Assembly: GCA_029572935.1 (NCBI GenBank)
Contig: JAKQHM010000007.1
Coordinates: 1 to 64,000 of the forward strand
DNA length: 64,000 bases
Source of the DNA: Bacteroidota bacterium
GTDB lineage: Bacteria; Bacteroidota; Bacteroidia; Chitinophagales; Saprospiraceae
Direction: 5' to 3'
In this document: positions 29,648-39,322 of the stretch, in pieces
Layout of the letters: the number at the start of each line of letters is the position of its first letter
How positions within the stretch are numbered: the first letter of the stretch is position 1
Notes under the pieces: generated by a model
Seen by the model: the letters and a program-made list of their open reading frames with translations, nothing else
Told to the model about the DNA's origin: nothing
The model's database searches: none
Program-made: the position numbers and the translations under genes

Positions 29648-30298
29648 TCAATACAAATAAGAGTTTCTTCCCGTTTTATTTAGTGCTTCCACTCTGGATT
29701 GCACGTGTAGCTTTTCATAAATATTGTAAATATGACATCTTATGGTGTTGCTACTCACGTGCAGAATATCTGCAATTTCCTTATTTCTGTAACCTTTTGC
29801 AATATAGTCTAATATCTCATTTTCCCTTTTCGTCAGCAAAGCATCATCATTTATAGGACCATTGATTTCAGTATTGAAAGAATTTACCACTTTGCGTGCA
29901 ATTTCGCTACTCATGGGTGAACCACCGTTTATCAATTCTTTGATGGCTTCCAATAATACATCACCTGCATTTCTTTTCAGTATATAGGCATTGGCACCTG
30001 CTTTTAATGCGCTGAAAATCTTATTCGAATCTTCGTATACCGTGCACATCATAATTAATATCTCAGGGAATTTTTTCTTGATTGTTCTTGTGCAATCAAT
30101 TCCATCCATCCCCGGAAGGTTTATATCCATCAGGACGACATCGGGCATCCAGGTTTCAAATCCTTTCAGAGCTTCTTCAGCGCTGGAATAGGCAATGCAT
30201 TTAAATTCCGGATTATTGTTAATGATGTATGAAATTCCAATCCGGATGTCTTCATGATCTTCAATAAGAGCAACCTGAATAATTTTGTTTGGATTCAT
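29648..30298 (-). CDS. NarL/LuxR family response regulator
   Basis: The 216-residue protein has a receiver domain at residues 5-125 with the phosphoacceptor Asp58 (VVLMDINLPG) and acidic pocket EDHED. A LuxR-type helix-turn-helix follows at about 150-210 (LTKRENEILDYIAKGYRNKE, then VSSNTIRCHIYNIYEKL). Its start codon overlaps the kinase stop as TAATG, so the two are translated together and form a cognate pair. Target genes are not evident from position; the adjacent downstream genes are small unrelated proteins. Confidence 0.93.
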   Translation of the reverse strand: MNPNKIIQVALIEDHEDIRIGISYIINNNPEFKCIAYSSAEEALKGFETWMPDVVLMDINLPGMDGIDCTRTIKKKFPEILIMMCTVYEDSNKIFSALKAGANAYILKRNAGDVLLEAIKELINGGSPMSSEIARKVVNSFNTEINGPINDDALLTKRENEILDYIAKGYRNKEIADILHVSSNTIRCHIYNIYEKLHVQSRVEALNKTGRNSYLY

Positions 30299-33243
30299 TA
30301 TTTTCTGATAAGAGGCATTGTGAAAGTAAATTTAATACCCTTTGGCAAATTGTTTCCAAAATTTGATGTGCCACCGCACGATTCAATCCTTTTATTCATA
30401 TTGCTTATTCCATTGCCCATTTCAGAAGTTAAACTATCTGAGGATCCGCTCCCGGTATCAAATAATACAACACAGATAGTTGTTTGTTGGACTGAAATAT
30501 TGATTCCCAGTTTACTTGCCTTGGAATGCTTCAAGGTATTGTTGATGAATTCCTTAATCACTAAAAATATATTTCGCCTTTGCTCCGCACTTAAAATTAA
30601 AGTTGATTTTGGAGGAATATGGGTATTAAATTCCAGATCTATCTCATGATGTTCAGTCGCAGTTTTTGCGTAATAGAGGACGTATGATACGAGGTCTTCC
30701 AATTTATCATTAAGGGGATTTAAGGCCCAGATCACTTCATTCATCTTGCTGATCAGTTCATGGGATATATGCTCAATTTTGGAAGCCAGAACATTTTCTT
30801 TTTTTTGATCTTTTTTAAATAAACGAGACAGGATGACAAGATTGGTAAGATCTGCTCCTATGTCGTCGTGCAAATCAGCAGCAATTCGGTTTCTTTCATT
30901 TTGTATTGCTTCATTGGTTCGTGCCAGATTGAGTGCTTTGATATATTTTCTACGGATGACAAATCTGGTGGAAAAATAGGTAATCACAGCCAGGAAAATA
31001 CTTGCTGCTAGATAAAACCACCAGGTTCTGTAGAAGGGAGGTAATATTTGAAATGAAAATATAGTGGGCTCACTCCAATCGTCTTTCTTTAATTTTGACT
31101 GAATATGGAGGCTGTAGTTTCCTGCATTTAATTTGACAAATTCAAGACTGTTTGATTTGGTCAGGGTCCAGCTGGTATCGTTAGGCAACAGTTTATATCT
31201 GTAAACCAACTGGTAGTCCTGATACAAATTCGGCGTGATATAGTTAACTTTAAAGTGATAATCAGCGGATGGTAAAATAAGTGGTTCTGTTGGAACAGTA
31301 TCAATGCCATTTATCGAAAAGGATTGCATGATCACCTTTGGATGGCTTGATCCATAACCGTATGACTTGTTTAAATTCAATACAGACAGACCTTTTGAAG
31401 TGGAAGCATATAATTGAGATTGGAGGATAAAAAGACTATTGACATCATCCGAGATGAGTCCATCAGAAGTGTTTATATTCTTTATAATTTCATATTGATT
31501 ATTTAAGTATCGCAAGGCAGTAATACCACTATTGGTTGATAGCCAAATCGTATCATTTAATAAATGTATGTTTCTGCAAATAAAGCCGCCAAGACCCTCC
31601 TCGGTTTCAAAATGCTGAAATATTTGGTCGTTTCTTAAAATAATAAATCCTTTACCATGTGTAGCCAACAGTACATCTCCGTTTTTATACTGTGCAAACT
31701 TATTGATCCTGCAATTAAGTAACTCATTTTCCTCTGAAAGTCTTTTTATTCCATTTCGGTCCATGCTGATAAGGCCTTGTACCGTGCTCATGAGCAGACG
31801 TCCTTCCTTTGTTATAAAATGTGAAAATCTCCTTTCTTTAAATTTGGAAAAAGTTGTGTCATTCCGGATTGATAATTGATCCGGAAAACCTCCGAAATCA
31901 TGAGAGAAACCAAACAATACCTTATTTCCCTGATGATAAAATATTCCCTTACCTGAACGGGTATTGCGTATTGAGTCTCGATAATATTCGATTTTAATGG
32001 CACCGGTATTGTTTTGCTTGATCCGGCAGCCGCCCTCATCCAATATGAAATACAGATTTCCTGATCCGTCTTCGCCAATGTCCAGGACGCGGTTATATTT
32101 TCGGGTTCCCTTATTTAAGTCAATATGTTTAATTTCGCCTCCTTTGAATCTGCTTACATGCCCGTTTGCATATCCGAGCCAAATGGTACCATCTTTCTGG
32201 CAGTAACTGGATAAAACATTTTCAACCATTAAATGACTGTTGAAGAAGAGATTAATTTCATTCAGACAGTTTAGTGGAATTTTAATCAATCCGCCTGTAC
32301 TTGAGCACAACCAGGTATTGTTTGATCTGTCAAAGCAAATATTGGCTTGGGTTTCTTCTAAAATAGGATAGGGCTTTGAATAATCATTACCTGATTTTAT
32401 ATACAAAAGGGTATTGTAGATGGAATGTGCTATCCAGATATTCTCATGAGCATCGATGGATACCCGCTGGACCCCTTCGGGTTCAGGGATGGCATGGCTA
32501 TCCAACAGTCTTTTGGATTCCTGTGATGTCATTTCAAGCAATCCTCCGTTTATTATTTTAAATGCTCTTTTACAGTCTGTAGATATTACAATGTCATTTT
32601 TTTGATGGGATTCATTATTACTTTTTACATAATCCAATTTATGATCATTCAGGACTATTATTTTTCCGCTTGTACTTAAAAAGTTAGCTTCGTTGTTGGA
32701 ATTTAACCAAAATTTTTGAAGACAATCATTTTTGTCGAATGAGCTGGGCACAGAAATGACTCTTGTTTTTTGATTGGAATCTACCGTTATGATTTGATGG
32801 CAGTTGCTTTCGGAGAAGAGGATTAGATTGTGGTCTTTGTCCTCTATCATATGGCGAATTCCGGTTTTGCTGTCCAGATTCAATAACATGGAGTCGTTTC
32901 GCGAAGTGTAAAATCTGTTTTTTTTCCAGTAACTTATTTTGCCATAAAAGGGTAAGAACCAGATTCTGCCCTGTGAGTCATTGAATATTTCCAATATTTC
33001 GTTTTCGCCCAATCCGTGTTTGGTATTAAAATTAGTAAATTTATTGCCATCGAATCGGGAAACACCCGCATCTGTACAAATCCATAGAAAACCCTCGTGG
33101 TCCTGAATGGCATTATAGACCGTCTGACTGGGTAAGCCATGTGAAACCGTGTAATTTATTTTTTGAAAAAGATCCGATTGAGCAGTAATGGAACAGGTCC
33201 AGAAAAGAAAAAGGCAGAGGTTACAGATTTGAAAGGTCCGCAT
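30298..33243 (-). CDS. Propeller-sensor histidine kinase (NarL-type partner)
   Basis: The 981-residue protein has a signal peptide and then a periplasmic two-component-regulator propeller at about 25-640. Its Reg_prop repeats include GLPSQTVYNAIQDHEGFLWI and the closely related motifs that follow. A Y_Y_Y domain (about 650-715), one TM helix (WWFYLAASIFLAVITYF) and a HisKA_3 domain with His792 in AADLHDDIGADL come next. The last domain is a HATPase with N-box EFINNTLKHSKAS and G-box GNGISNM. This is the architecture of sensors that detect glycans or other periplasmic ligands, but with the output on a separate LuxR-type regulator rather than fused as in hybrid HTCS systems. Confidence 0.93.
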   Translation of the reverse strand: MRTFQICNLCLFLFWTCSITAQSDLFQKINYTVSHGLPSQTVYNAIQDHEGFLWICTDAGVSRFDGNKFTNFNTKHGLGENEILEIFNDSQGRIWFLPFYGKISYWKKNRFYTSRNDSMLLNLDSKTGIRHMIEDKDHNLILFSESNCHQIITVDSNQKTRVISVPSSFDKNDCLQKFWLNSNNEANFLSTSGKIIVLNDHKLDYVKSNNESHQKNDIVISTDCKRAFKIINGGLLEMTSQESKRLLDSHAIPEPEGVQRVSIDAHENIWIAHSIYNTLLYIKSGNDYSKPYPILEETQANICFDRSNNTWLCSSTGGLIKIPLNCLNEINLFFNSHLMVENVLSSYCQKDGTIWLGYANGHVSRFKGGEIKHIDLNKGTRKYNRVLDIGEDGSGNLYFILDEGGCRIKQNNTGAIKIEYYRDSIRNTRSGKGIFYHQGNKVLFGFSHDFGGFPDQLSIRNDTTFSKFKERRFSHFITKEGRLLMSTVQGLISMDRNGIKRLSEENELLNCRINKFAQYKNGDVLLATHGKGFIILRNDQIFQHFETEEGLGGFICRNIHLLNDTIWLSTNSGITALRYLNNQYEIIKNINTSDGLISDDVNSLFILQSQLYASTSKGLSVLNLNKSYGYGSSHPKVIMQSFSINGIDTVPTEPLILPSADYHFKVNYITPNLYQDYQLVYRYKLLPNDTSWTLTKSNSLEFVKLNAGNYSLHIQSKLKKDDWSEPTIFSFQILPPFYRTWWFYLAASIFLAVITYFSTRFVIRRKYIKALNLARTNEAIQNERNRIAADLHDDIGADLTNLVILSRLFKKDQKKENVLASKIEHISHELISKMNEVIWALNPLNDKLEDLVSYVLYYAKTATEHHEIDLEFNTHIPPKSTLILSAEQRRNIFLVIKEFINNTLKHSKASKLGINISVQQTTICVVLFDTGSGSSDSLTSEMGNGISNMNKRIESCGGTSNFGNNLPKGIKFTFTMPLIRK

Positions 33244-33426
33244 GGGGCGAATGTAGAAAGAAGTTTTCTTTTTCCATATCGGGATCTTGGATGAAATATA
33301 ATATTTAGGGTCTTTTTAGGATAAATAGTACTAAAGTACTAGGGAAATGTGAATACTTGTTTATCTTTTTTAGTTATAACATTCCCTTAGATTAGTGCAC
33401 TTAGCTAGTAGGATAAAATAAGCCTG

Positions 33427-33460
33427 CCCTTGTGTAATGGCAACCGCTACTACACAAGGG
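33427..33460 (-). terminator. Intrinsic terminator after the M43-like protease gene
   Basis: CCCTTGTGTA (33427-33436) and TACACAAGGG (33451-33460) form a perfect 10-bp stem with a 14-nt loop. The outer CCTG/CAGG extends it. On the minus strand a moderately T-rich tract follows. Confidence 0.65.
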
Positions 33461-33493
33461 AACAGGATTTTAAATGCTTTGTGCTAGAGAATA

Positions 33494-36400
33494 TTATTTG
33501 ACCTTTATTATCTTGATCGTTTGATTTTGCTTATCACCTGAGTATAAAGTTCCGAAATAACTTCCCATATTCAAATTATTGGTGGAGAAAGTTTTCTCAT
33601 ATTCATTCTCGTTAAGTTTGAATTCTGCTATTTTATTTCCAATAATATCATGGATGATAAATGTGGCAGGAAATGCAGAATTTCGCTTCAAAGTTATTTC
33701 GTTAGAGGATGGATTTGGAAACACTGTAAATTGCGAAAATGATGAACTGCTCATTTCATTCGTTTCGCGTCTAATATTGTTTGTCGGAATTTCTGGATTC
33801 ATACTTCTAACGTTTTTATTAATGAAAGAAAGTAAGCCCTTGGCCATAAAGCCACTTCTGGAATCATTTTCAGATAATGAATATATTGATGTTAATTCAG
33901 CATCTGTTAAATTGTATATTGTTCTACCATCAGTTTGATTTTGTATTAAAGTTTGAAATAGTGTTACAAAATCTGTTTTATCTTGATCGAAAGCATCTGA
34001 AGGATATTCTACATTTAAAGAAGGGTTGAGTTCGTCTCGTATTAACAGATCTGATTTAGTTAGTTTGTTTAACCATTCTGTTGCTTTTTTATTATCATTT
34101 ATAGAATAATATAATGATACTAATAACTTTGCTGCTTCTATTGAATTTAACATTTCTAGTGATTTGATTACCTTTGAAATTTCACCAAGTTCGCTATGAT
34201 ATGCAGCTAATTCAAGAAGTAATGTTTGTTTTTGGTAGCCATTTAAATTTGACAAATTTACATTATCTATAGTAATTGTACCATTTCCAGATGGGCCTAA
34301 AATTGGTTTATATTGATTACACGATTGTGGTGGACCAGGTGGTATCGCAAATGATAAATTTACATTAGGAGTTACGCAAAGCGGATCTGGTTTGGAAGCA
34401 TTATTAACATCATCGAAATATAAAAACGGGATACTTAATTCTGAACGTATTTGATTTTTAGTTCCTGGGTTATAACATCCATCATGAAATTGATTCCTAT
34501 TTTCTCCGGTGGCTGTTCCCTGGTCATTTAAATAACCCCATGTCGATGCTGGATTAACATACCAATTGAGTTGATTGCCTTTATGTTCATTACATGTAAA
34601 ATTAAGATTATAATTTCTGTCCTCTGTTTGTACAGCTACCGATTGATTTTCGATTCTATTTTCTGCCACAATGCAGTTTTCAAACCAGGTTTCGGAGTTT
34701 ACTAAACCTATATTGTTCTCCATTTGGTAAAGTAATCCTACAGGTGTCATGCTAATGCTTCCAATGGGATTTGCACTTGAAATATAATTATCATGAATTT
34801 TAAATTGGGTTGAACCTTTAGTATATATACCCCAGGAATATATTAAATTATTTGTTAAATTCCAATAATTTGACGCTGGTTGATTTTTTATTGTATTACC
34901 AGCAATTTGGTCTCCATATTGATTTATAGAAGTTAAATTAATATGTACATTGTCCAGCGTTGAGTTTTTAATATCAAGAAAATCCATTGGGTCTAGCGCA
35001 GATTCGGCCCAAATGCCTGCATATAAGTTCTCAAATTTGCAATTGTACACTTGGTATTTAGCACCGAAAGAACCTATTGCGGTGGTTTTGAGTGTTAAGT
35101 CTGGTTGAAAATTGTCTGTAACATTTTCTTTGAATAGACAGTTTGTGAACTTTACACCTTGTACATCCCAGGCAGTGATAAATTCAGGTCCCCATTGATT
35201 GGGAATATTATAATCGTATCCTTTTAGGTAGTCATCATTTATAAAACTACAGTCTGTAAAATAGCTTACATTGTCAACTTCAATGTTATAGGGTGGAGGT
35301 AAAATATTGTGATATTTCATGAACTCCACAGATTTCCTATTATTTCTGAAAAGTGTATTTTTTGATTGTATTATGCCACCTGTTTTCCCTGAAAATGCAG
35401 GATATGATAAATCGTTTTGATTGTAGTAAAAATTCCCTGTACGAATACCAATAATCGCATCTTCTACAACCGCATCATTTTTTGTTTCTACTTTTCCTTG
35501 TTCAATTGTTGTTTGGTTTTTGCTTTCATCGCCCAAAACGAATATACCATACCAAAGTTTTGAATCGCACTCGCTTGTCACTCTTCCTCCATCAATTATC
35601 AAATGACCTTTTTCCATCACTTTGATGTATGCAAGTTCTTTTAAGAACACATCACACTTGATAGTAAGTGTTGCATTCGGTTCAATAATTAAACTACCTT
35701 TTAGATGTTTGGTACTATTCCATGTGATATTCTCTCCTGACAATATTGTAATATCTTGTTGGTCATCTGTTCTACAAATTACTTCATCCCTGACATATCT
35801 AGGATTATTTGATTCGAGGAAGTAATTGATTCTTCCTAATTGTTCTGGGGTAAATGCACTCATAGGTTTTGGGCAATAGCTCATATAATTATTATCATAT
35901 AAAGTGCCTCCTGTACCTGGCCATTGATAACATGTTACTCCAGATTGATATGTATCCGAACATCCATCAGACTCCCATGAATGATATAAATTTAATAGAT
36001 GACCTACTTCATGAAACATTGTTCCTGCCCAATTGTCAGTCCATTGTAAGCCGTTGTTCCAGCCTTCATACATGTCAGATCCACAATATGCGGCATCAGT
36101 CGCCATTCCCCATCCTGATGCCATGCCACCGAGATCATTTAACTGCCAATTGTCCTGAAAAAATATATCAATAACTTCTGGTCCGTGTATTGCATATTTA
36201 TTCTTTAGATATATTGGGGACAAAATCCCTCCCTTCATGTGTGAATACCAGTAGTCTGAGCTTAAATTTGGTGCATTATTAACATTATCCCACCAGTCGG
36301 CGAATCTATGATAATAAACACCTTTATCATTTGGGTCATTAGGATCTTTGTATATTTCATATTTGATTTTAATTGGATGATTTGGATATCCATTACTTGG

Positions 36401-36781
36401 TGGTATAAGTGAAGGGGCATTTTGATTTGCGAGCAAATTACATTTTTCTATTAAATCTTTAGCAAATTGATAACCTGTATTCCAACTGTCGGTTAAGCTA
36501 AAACCTGTAGTTTCTGTTAAATTTCTTGGATTCAAAGGTTCATTTGTGAGAAAGTAGTGAATGTTTACTTTGATTATTTTTGTGGGGGTATGTGAATAGT
36601 TGTCTTCATCTGGAACATAGTTTAAAAAATCATTACAAATAGCATTATTCTGAGGGGCAAAATTCACAGGTGGATTGTTCGGTGTTGGCATAAAACATGT
36701 TATGTTCTGAGCCCATGAAATGTTTGAAAGAAAAGTGCATAGCACTAAAAGAAATAAATTCTTTGTTGTTGTGTATTTCAT
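33494..36781 (-). CDS. Secreted M43-like metalloprotease with beta-helix region and T9SS sorting domain
   Basis: The 1095-residue protein has a signal peptide (LLVLCTFLSNISWAQ). The N-terminal 350 residues hold a metzincin zinc site HEVGHLLNLYH (HExxHxxNxxH), then the Met-turn-like NYMSYCPKPMSAFTPEQLGR, matching the pappalysin/cytophagalysin M43 group. Residues about 370-790 contain repeated short strands (SLIIEPNATLTIKCDV, VKFTNCLFKENVTD, YQVYNCKFENLYAG) typical of a right-handed parallel beta-helix. A helical segment precedes the C-terminal sorting domain FTVFPNPSSNEITLKRN, ending KIIKVK. The gene is clearly AT-richer than its neighbours, a possible sign of transfer. It probably degrades or binds extracellular protein. 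Confidence 0.85.
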   Translation of the reverse strand: MKYTTTKNLFLLVLCTFLSNISWAQNITCFMPTPNNPPVNFAPQNNAICNDFLNYVPDEDNYSHTPTKIIKVNIHYFLTNEPLNPRNLTETTGFSLTDSWNTGYQFAKDLIEKCNLLANQNAPSLIPPSNGYPNHPIKIKYEIYKDPNDPNDKGVYYHRFADWWDNVNNAPNLSSDYWYSHMKGGILSPIYLKNKYAIHGPEVIDIFFQDNWQLNDLGGMASGWGMATDAAYCGSDMYEGWNNGLQWTDNWAGTMFHEVGHLLNLYHSWESDGCSDTYQSGVTCYQWPGTGGTLYDNNYMSYCPKPMSAFTPEQLGRINYFLESNNPRYVRDEVICRTDDQQDITILSGENITWNSTKHLKGSLIIEPNATLTIKCDVFLKELAYIKVMEKGHLIIDGGRVTSECDSKLWYGIFVLGDESKNQTTIEQGKVETKNDAVVEDAIIGIRTGNFYYNQNDLSYPAFSGKTGGIIQSKNTLFRNNRKSVEFMKYHNILPPPYNIEVDNVSYFTDCSFINDDYLKGYDYNIPNQWGPEFITAWDVQGVKFTNCLFKENVTDNFQPDLTLKTTAIGSFGAKYQVYNCKFENLYAGIWAESALDPMDFLDIKNSTLDNVHINLTSINQYGDQIAGNTIKNQPASNYWNLTNNLIYSWGIYTKGSTQFKIHDNYISSANPIGSISMTPVGLLYQMENNIGLVNSETWFENCIVAENRIENQSVAVQTEDRNYNLNFTCNEHKGNQLNWYVNPASTWGYLNDQGTATGENRNQFHDGCYNPGTKNQIRSELSIPFLYFDDVNNASKPDPLCVTPNVNLSFAIPPGPPQSCNQYKPILGPSGNGTITIDNVNLSNLNGYQKQTLLLELAAYHSELGEISKVIKSLEMLNSIEAAKLLVSLYYSINDNKKATEWLNKLTKSDLLIRDELNPSLNVEYPSDAFDQDKTDFVTLFQTLIQNQTDGRTIYNLTDAELTSIYSLSENDSRSGFMAKGLLSFINKNVRSMNPEIPTNNIRRETNEMSSSSFSQFTVFPNPSSNEITLKRNSAFPATFIIHDIIGNKIAEFKLNENEYEKTFSTNNLNMGSYFGTLYSGDKQNQTIKIIKVK

Positions 36782-37089
36782 TTTTTAAATTTAATGTTGA
36801 ATTAATTATAAATATATGATACCGATAATTGTCCAAGTTCACCTCTTATAATTCCTTTGATGGCATTACCTATTCGGTAAGTTTCACTATCTTGTTGTTT
36901 AATCCTAGAGGATTGAATATAAACATAAAATGTGGTAATTATTTTCATTATTTTAAATTGCTATTTACTTAGTATTTAATTAGTGAATTAATGTCGAGTG
37001 CAAAGTTGAGCTGAGATGATCCAATGGCAAATAGCAAAATGATCCTAATTTTTTGAGGCCTTTTCCCATTCCTAGTACATTTGTTCTAT

Positions 37090-37554
37090 TTATTTTTTAT
37101 AATAATCCTCATATCCTGTATTTGATATTGATGAGGACTTTGATTTTGGGGACCGTATGTCCGAAACGGGAAGTAGGTTTCTGATAAAAGCCGGGATATA
37201 TAAGTTTTCTCGTTCCAGATCTTTGTTGCGAATGGAATCCCTCGATTTTGAATACTGGATTTACCTTGATATGTTATCCATAGTTACAACCCAGAATGGG
37301 TTATATCCCGAATACCCTTGATTTATGGAAAGTACATTTATATTCCGTTTGGGAGCGGAGACCCCAATTAAGGTACTGATTTTCCTAACTGTGAAATAGT
37401 CGTACCTAAAATTATGGAGAGTTGCCAGGGCCTCATAAATAGGATGTTCATCTTTTCTGTTAGTAGGTTTTGAATGTTATAGGGTAGGGATGAATGGGAT
37501 CCCGGCTTTAAGTCCGTACATACTTCGTTTAATCAGGTAATTTTCCTCTCTGTT
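37090..37554 (-). pseudogene. Candidate decayed gene with two in-frame stops
   Basis: A single minus-strand frame runs 155 codons from 37554 to a TAA at 37090, interrupted only by TAA at 37477-37479 and 37261-37263. In AT-rich DNA many more stops would be expected by chance. The translated pieces look protein-like, for example MYGLKAGIPFIPTL, HPIYEALATLHNFRYDYFTV and ERENLYIPAFIRNLLPVSD. No start codon or family was recognised, and a second frame is also open over part of the region, so the call is tentative. Confidence 0.3.
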
Positions 37555-37604
37555 CCAAAAAAAAGCTCTTTTTCAGTCATTTACAAAAAAATTATTTGAA
37601 AAAG

Positions 37605-37638
37605 TTTGAAAAAGTGGTGGCAGAAGTTTTACCTTTGC
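37605..37638 (+). promoter_or_regulatory. Promoter of the rplM-rpsI-rpsB-tsf operon
   Basis: TTTG (37605-37608) and TACCTTTGC (37630-37638) are separated by 21 bp and match the Bacteroidota -33/-7 consensus fully. The leader would be about 40 nt. This is the best promoter in the window. Confidence 0.75.
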
Positions 37639-37684
37639 CCCGCCTTGGAAATAAGGCCATTTGAATTAATCTAAATTTTTGAAA

Positions 37685-38128
37685 GTGAATACTTTAAGTT
37701 ACAGAACCAGCCACACCCGCCCGGAGGACGTAAAGCGGAAGTGGTTTCTGATCGACGCCGAAGACCTGATCGTGGGCCGTATGTCATCCCGCATTGCCCA
37801 CATTCTCAAGGGCAAACACCGCGTGGATTATACCCCGCACGTGGATTGCGGCGACTACGTCATCGTAATCAACGCCGAGAAGGTCCGCTTTACCGGTAAA
37901 AAGATGAACGACAAGATCTACACTACCTATTCCGGTTACCCGGGAGGTCAGAAGTCTGCCACCCCGCGCCAGTTGCTGGATCGCGTGCCCACCCGTGTCG
38001 TGGAAGTGGCCGTCCGCAAGATGCTGCCCAAGAACAGACTGGGAGACGCCATGTACAAAAAATTATTTGTTTACGCAGGTCCAGAGCACAACCACCAGGC
38101 TCAAAAACCTGAAGCCATCAACCTATAA
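37685..38128 (+). CDS. rplM: 50S ribosomal protein L13
   Basis: The protein of about 147 residues matches bacterial L13 (VDYTPHVDCGDYVIVINAEK, YSGYPGGQKS, VRKMLPKNRLG, VYAGPEHNHQAQKPEAINL). L13 is a core large-subunit protein that binds 23S rRNA early in assembly. A GTG at 37685 gives the family-typical beginning MNTLSYRT, while a TTG two codons upstream (37679) would add two residues. No Shine-Dalgarno sequence is present, as usual in Bacteroidota. rpsI follows after 6 bp. Confidence 0.97.
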   Translation: MNTLSYRTSHTRPEDVKRKWFLIDAEDLIVGRMSSRIAHILKGKHRVDYTPHVDCGDYVIVINAEKVRFTGKKMNDKIYTTYSGYPGGQKSATPRQLLDRVPTRVVEVAVRKMLPKNRLGDAMYKKLFVYAGPEHNHQAQKPEAINL

Positions 38129-38134
38129 TCTCTT

Positions 38135-38527
38135 ATGGAAATCATCAACGCAATAGGAAGACGTAAGGCCGCCGTAGCGCGGGTGTACCTCAGCAAGACC
38201 GAAGGAAACCCGACCGTGGTCATCAACGGCCGTACGCTCGAGCAATATTTCCCGGTCAAGGAAATTGCCCAGAAGGTCATGGACCCTGTCACGACCATCG
38301 AAGGAGCCAATTCATTCAGCTTCAAGATCAATGTCGACGGCGGAGGCATGAAGGGTCAGGCAGAAGCCATCCGCATGGGCATCGCCCGTGCTCTTTGCAA
38401 AGTGGACGCCGACTGGCGCGGAGCCCTCAAGGAAAAGAAATTCCTCTCCAGAGACCCCCGCGAAGTAGAACGGAAAAAATTCGGACGCCGCAAGGCCCGC
38501 CGCGTATCTCAGTTCAGCAAGCGTTAA
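38135..38527 (+). CDS. rpsI: 30S ribosomal protein S9
   Basis: The 130-residue protein matches S9, with the start IIN-A-IGRRKAAVARV, the central GGGMKGQAEAIRMGIARAL and the conserved basic tail GRRKARRVSQFSKR whose C-terminal Arg contacts P-site tRNA. It follows rplM by 6 bp, in the standard L13-S9 gene pair. Confidence 0.98.
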   Translation: MEIINAIGRRKAAVARVYLSKTEGNPTVVINGRTLEQYFPVKEIAQKVMDPVTTIEGANSFSFKINVDGGGMKGQAEAIRMGIARALCKVDADWRGALKEKKFLSRDPREVERKKFGRRKARRVSQFSKR

Positions 38528-38566
38528 TTTTTTTATTTCAATCACATTCTCATCAAGGAAAGAATC

Positions 38567-39277
38567 ATGGAAAAACCATCATATCAGCAGATGCTTGACG
38601 CAGGTGTTCACTTCGGCCACCTCAGGAAAAAGTGGAATCCCAAAATGCGTCCCTATATCTTCAAAGAACACAAGGGCGTGCACATCATCGACCTCAACCG
38701 CACTTCGGACTGTCTGGACCGCGCTGCGGCTGCCATGAAGCAGATCGCCAAGTCCGGTAAAAAGATCATGTTCGTCGCTACCAAAAAACAGGCCCGCGAG
38801 ATCATCACGCGCGCTGCCCAGAGCGTCAATATGCCCTATGTGACCGACCGCTGGCTGGGAGGGATGATGACCAACTTTGCCACCATCCGCCGCTCTGTCA
38901 AGAAAATGAACAACATCGAGCGCATGCTGACCGACGTTACTGTCACCAACATCACCAAAAAGGAAAGACTGACCCTGAGCCGCGAACGCACCAAGATGGA
39001 CCGCGTACTCGGAGGTATCGCAAACCTCAACAGATTGCCTTCTGCCATCTTCGTGGTGGACATCATGCACGAACACCTGGCCATCCAGGAGGCAGAGCGC
39101 CTTGGCGTCCGGACCTTTGCGATGGTGGATACCAACAGCGATCCCAACCTGGTTGACTTCCCGATCCCTTCCAACGACGACAGCTCAAAAGCCATCGAGT
39201 TGATCACCATGTACCTGGCCAATGCCATTAAAGAAGGTCTGGCCGAGCGGGGTACAGAAGAAGGGGCCGAAAGCTAA
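38567..39277 (+). CDS. rpsB: 30S ribosomal protein S2
   Basis: The 236-residue protein matches S2: MLDAGVHFGHLRKKWNPKM, IMFVATKKQAREII, VTDRWLGGMMTNFATIRRSV and FAMVDTNSDPNLVDFPIPSN. S2 sits at the head-body junction of the small subunit and joins late in assembly. The acidic C-terminal tail (EEGAES) is a common variation. It is 39 bp downstream of rpsI. Confidence 0.98.
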   Translation: MEKPSYQQMLDAGVHFGHLRKKWNPKMRPYIFKEHKGVHIIDLNRTSDCLDRAAAAMKQIAKSGKKIMFVATKKQAREIITRAAQSVNMPYVTDRWLGGMMTNFATIRRSVKKMNNIERMLTDVTVTNITKKERLTLSRERTKMDRVLGGIANLNRLPSAIFVVDIMHEHLAIQEAERLGVRTFAMVDTNSDPNLVDFPIPSNDDSSKAIELITMYLANAIKEGLAERGTEEGAES

Positions 39278-39322
39278 ACCTGCGCGAATGCGCCTATTTT
39301 ACAACCGATTAAAAAAAATTCA

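Larger units (their letters stand above)
36782..37684. other. Long intergenic region before the ribosomal protein operon
   Basis: This is about 900 bp without an intact gene. The left half is very AT-rich and shows nothing. The right half holds the candidate pseudogene (37090-37554, minus) and the rplM promoter (37605-37638). Confidence 0.5.
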
